DNA of 64,000 bases from JANQRZ01 sp965215165 (GTDB taxonomy: Bacteria; Bacteroidota; Rhodothermia; Rhodothermales; JANQRZ01): the NCBI GenBank assembly GCA_965215165.1, contig CBDCCX010000006.1, positions 1,922,001-1,986,000 of the forward strand. The letters run 5' to 3'. Below the pieces are notes generated by a model that had not been told where the DNA came from, made no database searches, and saw only the letters and a program-made list of their open reading frames with translations. The position numbers and the translations under genes are program-made. Shown here piece by piece: positions 24,696 to 35,000 of this stretch (positions are counted from its first letter, which is position 1; each line of letters begins with the position of its first letter).

Positions 24696-26491
24696 CCCTC
24701 GTCCATCGAGAGGACGGCCAGGAACGCCTCCTGCGGGACCTCGACGCTGCCGACCTGCTTCATCCGCTTCTTGCCCTCCTTCTGCTTCTCGAGGAGCTTG
24801 CGCTTGCGGCTGATGTCGCCGCCGTAGCACTTGGCCGTCACGTCCTTGCGGAGCGCCTTGACCGTCTCGCGGGCGATGACCTTGTTGCCGATCGCCGCCT
24901 GGATCGCCACGTCGTAGAGCTGCTTCGGGATCAGCTCGCGGAGCTTGGCCGTCAGGCGGCGGCCCATGTCGTAGGCCTTGTCGCGGTGGACGATGGTCGA
25001 GAGCGCGTCGACCGGGTCGCCGTTGAGGAGCACGTCGAGCTTGACCAGGTTCGAGGTCCGCTCGTCGATGATCTCGTAGTCGAACGAGGCGTAGCCCCGG
25101 CTGACGGACTTGAGCTTGTCGTAGAAGTCGAACACCACCTCGCCGAGCGGCAGCTCGTACTGGAGGTCGACGCGCTCGGTGTCGAGGTAGTTGGTGTTGA
25201 CGTAGCTCCCGCGCCGGTCCTGGCAGAGCGTCATCAGCGCGCCGATGTAGTCGGTCGGGGTGATGATCTGCGCCTTGATGTACGGCTCCCTGATCTCGGC
25301 GATATTGCCGACCGGCGGCATCTCGCTGGGGTTCGAGACCTCGGTCGTCGTGCCGTCGGTCTGCTCGATGGAGTAGCGGACGTTGGGGAGCGTCGTGATG
25401 ATGTCGAGCCCGAACTCGCGGTCGAGGCGCTCCTGGACGATCTCCATGTGGAGCATACCCAGGAAGCCGACGCGGAAGCCGAAGCCGAGCGCCATGCTGG
25501 TCTCGGGCTCGTAGGTGAGCGCGGCGTCGTTGAGCTGGAGCTTGTCGAGGCTGGCGCGGAGGTCCTCGAAGTCGGCCGAGTCGGTCGGGTAGATGCCCGA
25601 GAAGACCATCGGCTTGACGTCGCGGAAGCCGGGCACCGGCTCGGTGGCCGGCCGCTTCGGGTTGGTCACCGTGTCGCCGACGCGCGCGTCGCGGACGTCC
25701 TTGACGCTGCCGATCACGTAGCCCACCTCGCCCGCCTGGAGCGACTTGACCTTCTGCATCCCCATCTTGAGCACGCCCACCTCCTCGGCGAAGTAGCGCT
25801 TGTCGGTCGCCATGAACAGGATCGGGTCGCCCTCGGTGAGGGTCCCGTCGACCAGCCGGATGTAGGCGACGGCCCCGCGGTACTGGTCGAAGACCGAGTC
25901 GAAGATCGCGCCCTTGAGCGGGGCCTCGGCGTCGCCCGTCGGCGGCGGGACGCGGGCCACGACGGCCTCGAGCACGTCCTCGATGCCGAGCCCGGTCTTG
26001 GCGCTGACGTGGAGCACGTCCCCGTCGCCGCCGATGAGGTCGGTGACGGTCTGCCCGACGAGCTCGGGGCGCGCGCTCGGCAGGTCGATCTTGTTGAGGA
26101 CCGGGATGATCTCGAGGTCCACGTTGATCGCCTGGTAGAGGTTGGCGATGGTCTGCGCCTCGATGCCCTGCGCGGCGTCGACGACCAGGATCGCGCCCTC
26201 GCAGGCGTTGAGCGCCCGGCTGACCTCGTAGGAGAAGTCAACGTGGCCCGGCGTGTCGATCAGGTTGAGGACGTACGTCTGCCCGTCACGGGCTTTGTAG
26301 TTCATCCGGATCGCGTGGCTCTTGATCGTGATGCCGCGCTCGCGCTCGAGGTCCATCGAGTCGAGGACCTGGTCCTGCATCTCGCGCTTGGTGAGCGTGC
26401 CCGTGGCCTCCAGCATCCGGTCGGCGAGCGTGCTCTTGCCGTGGTCGATGTGGGCGATGATGCAGAAGTTGCGGATGCGCTGCTGGTCCAA
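24692..26491 (-). CDS. lepA: Elongation factor 4 (LepA)
   Basis: 599 aa, full length. GTPase motifs: G1 AHIDHGKSTLADR, G2/switch region ERERGITIK, G3 DTPGHVDFS, G4 NKIDLPSA. The C-terminal CTD has the LepA-specific GMLHMEIVQERLDREF and CYGGDISRKRKLLEKQKEGK blocks. LepA is a ribosome-bound GTPase that back-translocates or assists ribosomes and small-subunit assembly. It is followed by the exported protein with a 4-bp overlap and then by the lepB genes, the classic lepA-lepB neighbourhood. Confidence 0.97.
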   Translation of the reverse strand: MDQQRIRNFCIIAHIDHGKSTLADRMLEATGTLTKREMQDQVLDSMDLERERGITIKSHAIRMNYKARDGQTYVLNLIDTPGHVDFSYEVSRALNACEGAILVVDAAQGIEAQTIANLYQAINVDLEIIPVLNKIDLPSARPELVGQTVTDLIGGDGDVLHVSAKTGLGIEDVLEAVVARVPPPTGDAEAPLKGAIFDSVFDQYRGAVAYIRLVDGTLTEGDPILFMATDKRYFAEEVGVLKMGMQKVKSLQAGEVGYVIGSVKDVRDARVGDTVTNPKRPATEPVPGFRDVKPMVFSGIYPTDSADFEDLRASLDKLQLNDAALTYEPETSMALGFGFRVGFLGMLHMEIVQERLDREFGLDIITTLPNVRYSIEQTDGTTTEVSNPSEMPPVGNIAEIREPYIKAQIITPTDYIGALMTLCQDRRGSYVNTNYLDTERVDLQYELPLGEVVFDFYDKLKSVSRGYASFDYEIIDERTSNLVKLDVLLNGDPVDALSTIVHRDKAYDMGRRLTAKLRELIPKQLYDVAIQAAIGNKVIARETVKALRKDVTAKCYGGDISRKRKLLEKQKEGKKRMKQVGSVEVPQEAFLAVLSMDEG

Positions 26492-26614
26492 CGGGGCCTC
26501 GGGGATCGGGGGCGGAGGGATCGGGCGCGGCGTGCCGCGTCCGGGGTCAACGGCACGACCCGCCGGGGGTTCGATCGGGGCCGTGAAGATACCGTGGCAG
26601 CCCTAGCAACGCGC

Positions 26615-26648
26615 GCGCCGCCGCTCGCAGGGGTGCGGGCGGCGGCGC
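26615..26648 (-). terminator. Possible terminator hairpin after lipoprotein gene
   Basis: GCGCCGCCGC (26615-26624) pairs with GCGGCGGCGC (26639-26648), 14-nt loop, 26 bp beyond the stop of the leftward lipoprotein gene. No T-tract follows, so its terminator role is uncertain. Confidence 0.4.
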
Positions 26649-26673
26649 AGGCTCTCAAGCGTGGCGGCGAGGC

Positions 26674-27312
26674 CTACATTCCATCCATCGGGAGCGGCTC
26701 GTCGGGGTCGTCGGCCGCGGCGTCGGCCGGCGGAGTGAACAGCAGGCGCTCGGTGTAGCGGGCGGGCTGGTCGTTTTTGAATGCCATCGCCTGCTCGCCG
26801 TAGGTCATCCGCGCCTCCTCGACCGTCTTCTGGCCGGTGGCGATTTCGTGGGCGAGGTTGAGCGCAAGGATGTTGAGCGGCTCTTGGTCGCAGCGAGCGC
26901 TCATCTCACCCTTCGTCCGTTCGAGGATCACGCTGCCGTCGTACATCGCCAGCTCGTCCACCATGCTTTCGGGGACCTCGTAGTTGATGAACGTCTCGAG
27001 CACGTCTGGGTGCGACATCGGGAAGTCGTGCTGGACCGGCTCGCGGTAGGCGATGGTCCGCTTGAACGGGCCGGAGTTTTCCCAGACGATCATCGAAGGA
27101 GTGACGCCGCTGGGAGCACCGTACTTCTCTATCGTCGCCATGACGGCTTTCTTGGAAGCTTCGGGCCAGTCGGAGACGTAGTCGCTGACGGCGTCGGCGC
27201 TCATCTGGCCAGGCACCGAGCCGTCGGCCGTTCTGGAGTTCATGCAGCCCGAGGCTGCGACGGCGAGCACGAGCGTGCCGAGAAGCAGGACGCGGTAGGG
27301 TAACTGGATCAT
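26674..27312 (-). CDS. Putative lipoprotein, unknown function
   Basis: 212 aa. MIQLPYRVLLLGTLVLAVAASGCMN has a lipobox (AASGC, Cys23). The mature domain has SDYVSDWPEASKKAVMATIEKYG, PSMIVWENSGPFKRTIAYRE and HDFPMSHPDVLETFINY, a pattern I associate with conserved hypothetical Bacteroidota and proteobacterial lipoproteins but cannot name. The C-terminus is acidic and low complexity (PPADAAADDPDEPLP). Confidence 0.65.
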   Translation of the reverse strand: MIQLPYRVLLLGTLVLAVAASGCMNSRTADGSVPGQMSADAVSDYVSDWPEASKKAVMATIEKYGAPSGVTPSMIVWENSGPFKRTIAYREPVQHDFPMSHPDVLETFINYEVPESMVDELAMYDGSVILERTKGEMSARCDQEPLNILALNLAHEIATGQKTVEEARMTYGEQAMAFKNDQPARYTERLLFTPPADAAADDPDEPLPMDGM

Positions 27313-27523
27313 GGTGGGGAAGCGTTGGGAGGAGAAGGGTCGGAGAAGAGGTGGCCTAAGCTCGACGAGCAGCTAGCCTCAGGTGATTTCCCACCGGGCG
27401 CCGTCGGGTGCTGTTCCGGGGATCTCGCCCGGCACCTCAGGATTCTGAGCGCTGGACGCTGATATGATCCTCGCGTGACATTTTTGACGCCCTCGGCCGA
27501 GGCAGGCGCCCCTCCTCGCCGCT

Positions 27524-28156
27524 CTACGCCTCGGGACCGCCCGCGACCGGCTCGGGGTTGGCCTTCAGCGGCTCGGCCGGCGGCGGCCCGGCGCTCGGCG
27601 GCCCAGCGGCCGACCGCTCGGCGGCGCGCGTCAGGCCCTCGTGGAAGCGGCGCTGGAAGACGATGATCGCCGTCACGCCGACCACGATCGCCATGTCGGC
27701 GACGTTCCAGATCGGGAAGAGCGCCAGGAAGTTGCCGCCGAAGAACGGGACCCACTCGGGGAGGTAGCCGCGCCACAGGTCGACGTGGATGAAGTCGACG
27801 ACCTCGCCGTAGAAGAGCGGCGCGCCCTGGAACGCGCCGTAGAACGTCCGGTCGATGATGTTGCCGGCCGCGCCGCCGAGGATCAGCGCGAGCGAGAGCC
27901 GGTAGCCCACCGGGCCGTGGCGCACCACCCACAGGTAGCCGCCGATCATCACCGTCGCCGCAATCGAGAACAGCGTCAGGAACAGCTTCGAGCCGAGCGT
28001 CAGCCCGAAGGCCATGCCCGGGTTCGTGGTGTAGGTCAGCCGCAGCAGAGTGCCGACGAGCGGGATCGACTCACCCGGCACCATCGACACCTGCACCCAC
28101 GCCTTCGTGAGCTGGTCGACGACGACGAGGGCGAACGAGACCCAGAGAACACGCAT
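27524..28156 (-). CDS. lspA: Lipoprotein signal peptidase (SPase II)
   Basis: 210 aa with four membrane helices. Conserved blocks: VVVDQLTKAWV in helix 1, TTNPGMAFGL, GGAAGNIIDRTFYG with catalytic Asp, VVDFIHVD and WNVADMAIVVG with the second catalytic Asp. It removes the signal peptide in front of the lipidated Cys of prolipoproteins, so it serves the many lipoproteins in this window. The C-terminal 30 residues are an unusual Pro/Ala-rich extension (AAGPPSAGPPPAEP). It follows dksA-like and ileS in the same direction. Confidence 0.95.
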   Translation of the reverse strand: MRVLWVSFALVVVDQLTKAWVQVSMVPGESIPLVGTLLRLTYTTNPGMAFGLTLGSKLFLTLFSIAATVMIGGYLWVVRHGPVGYRLSLALILGGAAGNIIDRTFYGAFQGAPLFYGEVVDFIHVDLWRGYLPEWVPFFGGNFLALFPIWNVADMAIVVGVTAIIVFQRRFHEGLTRAAERSAAGPPSAGPPPAEPLKANPEPVAGGPEA

Positions 28157-28255
28157 TCCGATTCCGGATGGGGGAGGTTGGACGGGGGATTCTACGGCTT
28201 TCCCAATCGCAAACCGGCACCCGAAGATCCAAAATCTGGAAAATCTGCGCTCGGC

Positions 28256-28675
28256 CTATCGCTGCTTGCGCTTGGCGTCGATCGAGATCTCGGTGTGGGG
28301 GACAGCGCGGAGGCGCTCCTTCGCAATCGGCTCGCCGGTGACCTTGCAGATGCCGTAGACCCCGTTCTCGATCCGGTCGAGCGCACGCTCGAGGTAGCCG
28401 ACGTACTTCTGCTGCCGGGCGATCATGAGGTAGAGCTTCTCGCGCTCCATCGCGTCGGTGCCGGCGTCGGCCATGTGGAACGAGTAGGCCGAGTCGCTCT
28501 CGTGCTCCCTGCTGTCCTCGATCTGGGCGCGCATCGCGTCGATGTCCTCGGCGGCGCTGGCGTGCTTGCGCTCGATGATCTCGCGGAACTCGGCGAGCTC
28601 GGCGTCCGAGAAGGGCGTGCGCCGGCCCGTAGCATCGTCGGTTGCCGTTCCGTTCACGTGTGCTTTTTCGCTCAT
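28256..28675 (-). CDS. DksA/TraR family protein with degenerate zinc site
   Basis: 139 aa. The coiled-coil part has LAEFREIIERKHASAAEDID with ESDSAYSFHMADAGTDAMER; the C-terminal finger region is YGICKVTGEPIAKERLRAVPH. Classical DksA has four Cys ligands (CxxC...CxxC); only one Cys remains here, as is usual for the Bacteroidota/Rhodothermia homologue. DksA-family proteins bind RNA polymerase in the secondary channel and modulate initiation with ppGpp. The start ATG 28675 gives MSEKAHVNG; the upstream frame to 28738 overlaps the ileS stop region and was not used. Confidence 0.85.
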   Translation of the reverse strand: MSEKAHVNGTATDDATGRRTPFSDAELAEFREIIERKHASAAEDIDAMRAQIEDSREHESDSAYSFHMADAGTDAMEREKLYLMIARQQKYVGYLERALDRIENGVYGICKVTGEPIAKERLRAVPHTEISIDAKRKQR

Positions 28676-28734
28676 GGTTTGTGCCGGCACCGGGGCCGGC
28701 TCCTGTCTGACAGAGAAATAGTAAGGGGGCTCGC

Positions 28735-31700
28735 TCAAGTGCTGGGCGCGACAGCTTCCCCCGAGACCACGCGCTGGATCCCGATCCCGACCGGCTCGTC
28801 GCCGATCTCGAACGACTCGACGGCTTCGCCCGTGGGAGTCTCGGCGACGCTGAGCGTCTCGGCAAGGGTCTCGCGCTGAATCGACTCGGCGTACGCGCCA
28901 ACGGCGTCGGCAACCGCCTCGGAGGCGGAGAAGGTAACGCCGATCCGGTCCGAGACCGCGAACCCGGAGACCTTCCGCAAATTCTGGACCCGGTTGACGA
29001 ACTCGCGCGCCAGGCCCTCGCTTCGGAGTGCGCCCGTGATCGTCGTGTCCAGCGCTACGGTCACGTTCCCTTCCTGCCCTACCACATGGCCCTCGATTCC
29101 TTCGCTCACGACATCGAGGTCCTCCGGCCCAAACGAGACGTGCTCGCCGTCGATCTTCAGGGTCAGGGTCCCCTCGTTCTCGAAGCGCGACACGGCCTCG
29201 GTGTCAAGCGCGCGGATGGCCGCGTTCGCCGCCTTCATCTTCGGCCCGAGCCGCTTCCCGAGGGTCTTGAAGTTGGGCTTGGCCGACTTGGCGACCAGGC
29301 CGCTGCCGGAGGCCATCGGGTCGAGGCGCTTGACGTTGACCTCGTCCAGCACGATGGCTTCGACCGAGCGGAGCACGGCCTCGTCGACGCCCGCCGCGCC
29401 GGTGACGACGGACAGCGCGCCGAGCGGCTGCCGGACGTTGATCCCGGCCTCGTTACGCAGCGCGAGCGTCACCGAGGCGACTGTCCGCGCGAGGGCCATC
29501 CGCTCTTCGAGCGCGGCGTCCACGGCCGCCTCGTTCACGACGGGAAAGTCCGAGAGGTGGACCGACAGGGCGTCGTCGTCGGAGCGCAGCGCCTGCCACA
29601 GCCACTCGGCGTAGAACGGCGCGAGCGGGGCCATGAGCTGGGCGAGCGTCGTGAGGCACTCCCAGACGGTCTCGTAGGCGGCGCGCTTGTCCGCATCGCT
29701 TTCTCCCTTCCAGAAGCGGCGGCGGCTGCGGCGGAGATACCAGTTCGAGAGGTCGTCCACGAAGGTCTCCACCGCGCGCGCGGCCTGGGTCGGGTGGTAG
29801 GCGTCGAGGGCGGCGTCGACCTCGGCAGCGGTCGTGTTGAGGCGCGACAGAATCCAGCGGTCTAGCTCGGTGCGCTCGGCGAGGGGCGAAGCCTCGGCGT
29901 CGTAGGCGAACCCGTCGAGGTCCGCGTAGGTGGCGAAGAAGCTGTACGTGTTGGTGACGGTGCTGAAGAGCTTGCGGCGGGTCTCCTCGACGGCGCGGTC
30001 GGAGTAGCGGATGTTCTCCCACGGCGCGCTCGCGCTCATCAGCGTCCAGCGCACGGGGTCGGCCCCGTGGCGGCGGATCGCCTCGAAGGGATCGACGGTG
30101 TTGCCCTTGGACTTGGACATCTTCTCGCCGTTCTCGTCGAGCACCAGGCCGTTGACGACGACGTTCTCGTACGCCACCGAGTCGCGCACGAGCGCGGCGA
30201 TGGCGTGGAGCGTGTAGAACCAGCCGCGCGTCTGATCGACGCCCTCGGCGATGAAGTCAGCCGGAAAGTTGTCCTCGAACTTCTCCTCGTTCTCGAAGGG
30301 ATAGTGCCACTGCGCGAACGGCATCGCGCCCGAGTCGAACCACACGTCGATCAGGTCGGGGACGCGGCGGTACGTGCCGCCGCCGGGCGCGGGCCACGCA
30401 ATGGCGTCGACGAACGGGCGGTGGAGGTCGAGGTCGTGGTCCTCGCCCAGCCCGGCGTGTTCGCGCAGCTCGGCGACGGAGCCGATCACGACGTAGTCGC
30501 TCTCGTCGGCGTCGTTGACCCAGACCGGGAGCGGCGTGCCCCAGTAGCGCATCCGGCTGAGCGCCCAGTCCACGTTCCCGTCGAGCCACTGCCCGAAGCG
30601 GCCGGTGCCGATGCCCTCAGGCTGCCAATTGATGGTCCGGTTGAGCTCGACCAGCCGGTCCTTGATGGCGGTCGTGCGGAGGAACCAGCTCTCGACGGGG
30701 TACGACATCAGCGGCGTGCCCTTGCGCCAGTCGTGGGGGTAGTTGTGGAGCGTCGTCTCGTGGCGGTAGAGCAGGCCGCGCTCGCGGAGGTCGCGGGCGA
30801 GGCCCTTGTCGGCGTCCTTGAACCACTGCCCGGCGGCGAGCGGCACGGCGTCGGTGAAGCGGCCCTCGGGCGTGACGGGGTTGAAGAGCGGCAGGCCCTC
30901 GCGCTGCCCCACGGCGAAGTCGTCCGCGCCGAAGGCCGGCGCTAGGTGGACGATCCCCGTGCCGTTGTCGGTCGAGACGAAGTCGGCCGCGACGACGCGC
31001 CACGCGCTCTCGGCCTCGGGATGATCGGCGAAGGTGTCGAAGACCGGCCGGTAGGTCTTGCCGACCAGATCGCGGCCCGATATCTCCTCGACGACCTCGA
31101 CCTCTCCCTTCAGGATCGACAGGAGCGACTCGGCGAGGTAGAGCTGCTCCGTCTCTCCCGCCTCGTTCTCGGCGCGGACCTTGACGTAGTCGATGCCCGG
31201 ACCGACGGCGAGCGCCGTGTTCGAGACCAGCGTCCACGGCGTCGTGGTCCACGCCAGGAAAAACGTGTCGGCCTCGCCCTCGACCGGGAAGCGGACCGTG
31301 ACTGACGGGTCCTGCACCTCCTCATAGCCCAGCGAGACCTCGTGGCTCGACAGCACGGTGCCGCTGCCCGGACTGTACCACTGGATCTTGTAGCCCCGGT
31401 AGAGAAACGACTCGCCCTCGGCGGTCTGCCGCTCGGAGATGGTTTTGAGCAACCACCACACCGACTCGATGTAGTCGTTCTCGAACGTCACGTAGGGGTC
31501 CCCCAGATCGACCCAGTAGCCCATGCGCTGGGTCAGATCGTCCCACAGGTCCTTGTACTTCAGCACGGAGGCGCGGCAGGCGGCGTTGTACTCGGCGACG
31601 CCGTATTCCTCGACCTGGTGCCGCCCCTCGAGCCCGAGCGCCTTCTCGACCTCGATCTCGACCGGCAGCCCGTGCGTGTCCCAGCCGGCCTTGCGCTCGA

Positions 31701-31938
31701 CCCGGAAGCCCTTCATCGTCCGGTAGCGGCAGAACAGGTCCTTGATCGTCCGCCCCATCACGTGGTGGATCCCCGGCTTGCCGTTGGCCGTCGGCGGGCC
31801 CTCGTAGAACACGAACGGCGCGGCCCCTTGCCGGAGCTCCAGGCTGGCCTCGAAGACGGCGTGCTCGGCCCACCACCGGAGCGTCTCGCGCTCGGCGGCG
31901 GCCTGGTCGAAGGCGCGGGCGTCGGGGTAGGTCGGCAT
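28735..31938 (-). CDS. ileS: Isoleucyl-tRNA synthetase
   Basis: 1067 aa. HIGH-type motif GPPTANGKPGIHHVMGRTIK near residue 50, the editing (CP1) domain with the WTTTPWTLVSN motif, and GEKMSKSKGNTVDP for the KMSKS loop near residue 640. The C-terminal anticodon-binding region is long, without evident Cys-rich zinc finger, as in the larger ileS type found in Bacteroidota. The enzyme charges tRNA-Ile and edits Val. It heads the leftward run ileS - dksA-like - lspA. MPTYPDARAFDQ was taken as the start. Confidence 0.96.
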   Translation of the reverse strand: MPTYPDARAFDQAAAERETLRWWAEHAVFEASLELRQGAAPFVFYEGPPTANGKPGIHHVMGRTIKDLFCRYRTMKGFRVERKAGWDTHGLPVEIEVEKALGLEGRHQVEEYGVAEYNAACRASVLKYKDLWDDLTQRMGYWVDLGDPYVTFENDYIESVWWLLKTISERQTAEGESFLYRGYKIQWYSPGSGTVLSSHEVSLGYEEVQDPSVTVRFPVEGEADTFFLAWTTTPWTLVSNTALAVGPGIDYVKVRAENEAGETEQLYLAESLLSILKGEVEVVEEISGRDLVGKTYRPVFDTFADHPEAESAWRVVAADFVSTDNGTGIVHLAPAFGADDFAVGQREGLPLFNPVTPEGRFTDAVPLAAGQWFKDADKGLARDLRERGLLYRHETTLHNYPHDWRKGTPLMSYPVESWFLRTTAIKDRLVELNRTINWQPEGIGTGRFGQWLDGNVDWALSRMRYWGTPLPVWVNDADESDYVVIGSVAELREHAGLGEDHDLDLHRPFVDAIAWPAPGGGTYRRVPDLIDVWFDSGAMPFAQWHYPFENEEKFEDNFPADFIAEGVDQTRGWFYTLHAIAALVRDSVAYENVVVNGLVLDENGEKMSKSKGNTVDPFEAIRRHGADPVRWTLMSASAPWENIRYSDRAVEETRRKLFSTVTNTYSFFATYADLDGFAYDAEASPLAERTELDRWILSRLNTTAAEVDAALDAYHPTQAARAVETFVDDLSNWYLRRSRRRFWKGESDADKRAAYETVWECLTTLAQLMAPLAPFYAEWLWQALRSDDDALSVHLSDFPVVNEAAVDAALEERMALARTVASVTLALRNEAGINVRQPLGALSVVTGAAGVDEAVLRSVEAIVLDEVNVKRLDPMASGSGLVAKSAKPNFKTLGKRLGPKMKAANAAIRALDTEAVSRFENEGTLTLKIDGEHVSFGPEDLDVVSEGIEGHVVGQEGNVTVALDTTITGALRSEGLAREFVNRVQNLRKVSGFAVSDRIGVTFSASEAVADAVGAYAESIQRETLAETLSVAETPTGEAVESFEIGDEPVGIGIQRVVSGEAVAPST

Positions 31939-32058
31939 CGGCAGGGCGGGACGGGCGGAATCGGGGGCAGAATGCGGGGCCGAAGATACGACGCGCCCCC
32001 GGCGGGCCGAAGCCGACCGGGGGCGCGAAGTCCTACCTCTTGCCACGTGCCGAGCGCG

Positions 32059-35000
32059 CTAGCGCACGAGCGTCACGCGCTGCACCTCAGCGAAGGAGCC
32101 GGCCGTCAGGCGCACCAGGTACGTACCCGACGGCAGGTCGCGCCCGCTCAGCCGCGCCGTGTGGCGGCCAGCTTCTAGCTCGCCGTCGACGAGCGTGGCG
32201 ACTGCGCGGCCGAGCACGTCGTAGACCACCAGCCGCACCGTTGCCGTCTCGGGCGTCTCGAAGCCGAGCGTGAGCGCGTCCGTGAACGGGTTCGGGTAGG
32301 CCGCCGCGAGGGCGAACTCGACCGGCGTCGTCGTGGACGCGGCCTCGATCACCTCGCCGTCCGCAGCCGCTTCGTTCTTCGCCTCGGCCGCTCCGTCCTC
32401 AGTGGCGTCGCTTGCGGCGACGACGGGGGCCGTCGCGCCGAACTCGAACGAGCCGGCGTCGCAGGCCCCGAGGGGCGCGTCGAAGCCACGCTGGTCGGTC
32501 GGGCCGCAGGAGCCGCCGCGGTTGATGGCCGGGCTACCGGCGAGCAGGGCGTGCGTGAGCGTCGGGCCGCCATTGTCGGCGAGGGGGCCGAGCATCGGGT
32601 CGGCGAGGCGGCTGCCCTGCGCTCCGCCCATCGCGCTGCACCCGGCGCGCTGCTCGAGGACGTTGAACCCGGTGTTGGTGACGCTGCCGAGGCAGTCGGG
32701 GCCGGTCGGGGCGTTGTTGTCGCCGATGGCGGTGTTGCCCACGGTGAGCGTCCCGCCGCCGGTGTTGCGGAAGCCGCCGCCCTCGGTCGAGGCCGTGTTC
32801 TGCGCGACGGTCGAGTTGCGGAGCGTCACCGTGCCCGCGCCGACGTTGAGGCCGCCGCCGCGCTGGGCGACGTTGCCCGAGAGCGTGCTGTACGTGACGT
32901 TCATCGAGCCGCCGTCGTTGTACAGCCCGCCGCCGGTCGGGGCGTCGTTGCCCGAGACCGTCGAGCGGACCACCGCGAAGGTGCCGACGGCCGAGTTCCA
33001 CAGGCCGCCGCCCTCGTTGCCCGCCGTGTTGTTCTTGGCTGTGCTCATCTCGACCCGCACGGTGCCGGCTCCGGTCATGTGGAGGCCGCCGCCGTTGCCG
33101 GGGTTGTTGCCGGCGTCGTTGCCGTTGAGCGTCGAGTTCAGGACGACCGTGGTGCTGGCGTTGTCCTCGATCCCACCGCCGGCGCGGCTGGCGCTGTTGC
33201 CGGTGACGAGCGAGTTCGAGACGGCGAGCATGCCGCCGCTGTTGTTGAACAGCCCCCCACCCGAGCCGGACGCGCCGCGAGCGCGGTTCTTCGAGACCGT
33301 CGCGTTGAGGACTGCCATCGTGCCGCCCTCGTTGAAGAGGCCCGCTCCGCCTTCCTCGGCGTCGTCGCCGGTGGCGATGTTGGTCCGCACCGAGGTGCCG
33401 TCGACCGTCATGGTGCCGGAGGACCACAGCCCGCCGCCTTCGACGGCCGTGTTGTCGCGGACCTCGCCGCCGTTGACGACGATGGTGCCGCCGCCGGTGT
33501 GGAGGCCGCCGCCGTTGCCGGGGTTCTGGCCCGCGTCGTTGTTGAGCAGCGCGACGCCGGTGAGCGTCGTGGTGCTCGCCGCGTCCTCGATCCCGCCACC
33601 GGCGCGGTTCGCCGCGTTGCCCGAGATCGTCGAGCCGGAGACCGTGAGCGTGCCGCCGTCGTTGTTGAGGATGCCACCACCCGAGCCGGACGCGCCGGTC
33701 GCGCGGTTCTTGGCGATCGTGGCGTCCGACACGTTCATCGTACCGCCGTCGTTGTAGAGCCCGCCGCCGCCCTGCGCCGCGTCGTCGCCCGAGGCGACGT
33801 TGTTGTTGATCGTCATGCCGTCGACGTCGAGCATACCGGAGGACCACAGCCCGCCGCCTTCGACGGCTGTGTTGTTCCGGGCGATGCCGCCGGTGACGTC
33901 TACGTCACCGCCGCCGGTGTGGAGGCCACCACCGTTGCCGGGGTTCTGGCCGGCGTCATTGCCGTCGAGCGTGACATCGTTGAGCACCGTCGTGCTGCCG
34001 GCGTCTTCGATCCCGCCACCGGCGCGGTTGGCGCTGTTGCCGGTGAGCGTCGAGTTGGCGACGGCGAGCGTGCCGCCGTCGTTGTTGAGGATGCCGCCGC
34101 CCGAGCCGGACGCGCCGGTCGCGCTGTTGCCGGCAATCGTGGCGTCGGTTACGCCCATCGTGCCGCCGTCGTTGTAGAGCCCGCCGCCGCCCTGCGCCGC
34201 GTCGTCGCCCGAGGCGGTGTTGTTGCTGACGGTGGTTCCGTCGACGGCGAGGCTACCGGAGGACCACAGGCCGCCGCCCTCGACGGCGGTGTTGTTGCGG
34301 ACTTCGCCGCCGCTCACGGTGACGGTGCCGCCGCCGGTGTGGAAGCCGCCGCCGTTGCCAGGGTTCTGGCCCGCGTCGTTGCCGTCGAGCACCGAGTTGT
34401 TGACGTTCGTGGTGCTGCCGGCGTCCTCGATGCCGCCGCCGGCGCGCTGCGCGCTGTTGTTCGAGAGGATCGAGCCGGAGACCGTGAGCGTGCCGCCGCT
34501 GTTGTTGAGGATGCCGCCGCCCGAGCCGGACGCGCCCGTCGCCATGTTGCCGTCGATCGTGGCTCCGTCGATGTCCATCGTGCCGCCCTCGTTGTAGAGC
34601 GCGCCGCCGCCCTGCGCGGCGTCGTCGCCGGTGCCGACGTTGCTGCTGAGCGAGGTGCCCCTCACGGTGAGGCTACCGGAGGACCACAGGCCACCGCCCT
34701 CGACGGCCGTGTTGTTCTTGACGATGCCGTTGAGGACGCTGACGGTGCCGCCGCCGGTGTGGAGGCCGCCGCCGTTGCCGGGGTTCTGGCCGGCGTCGTT
34801 GCCGTCGAGCACCGAGTTGTTGACGTTCGTGGTGCTGCCGGCGTCCTCGATGCCGCCGCCGGCGCGCTGGGCGCTGTTGCCGGCGACGAGCGTGTTGCCG
34901 AGCGTCAGCGTGCCGCCGTCGTTGTTGAGGAGGCCGCCGCCCGAGCCGGAGGTGCCCGTGGCGCTGTTGTTCGTGACATTCGCGTCGGTGACGTCCATCG

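Noticed and set aside
24602..26758. 718-aa rightward reading frame opposite lepA
   Set aside because: Shadow of lepA in GC-rich DNA; the lepA frame has all family motifs and the opposite frame has only low-complexity composition.
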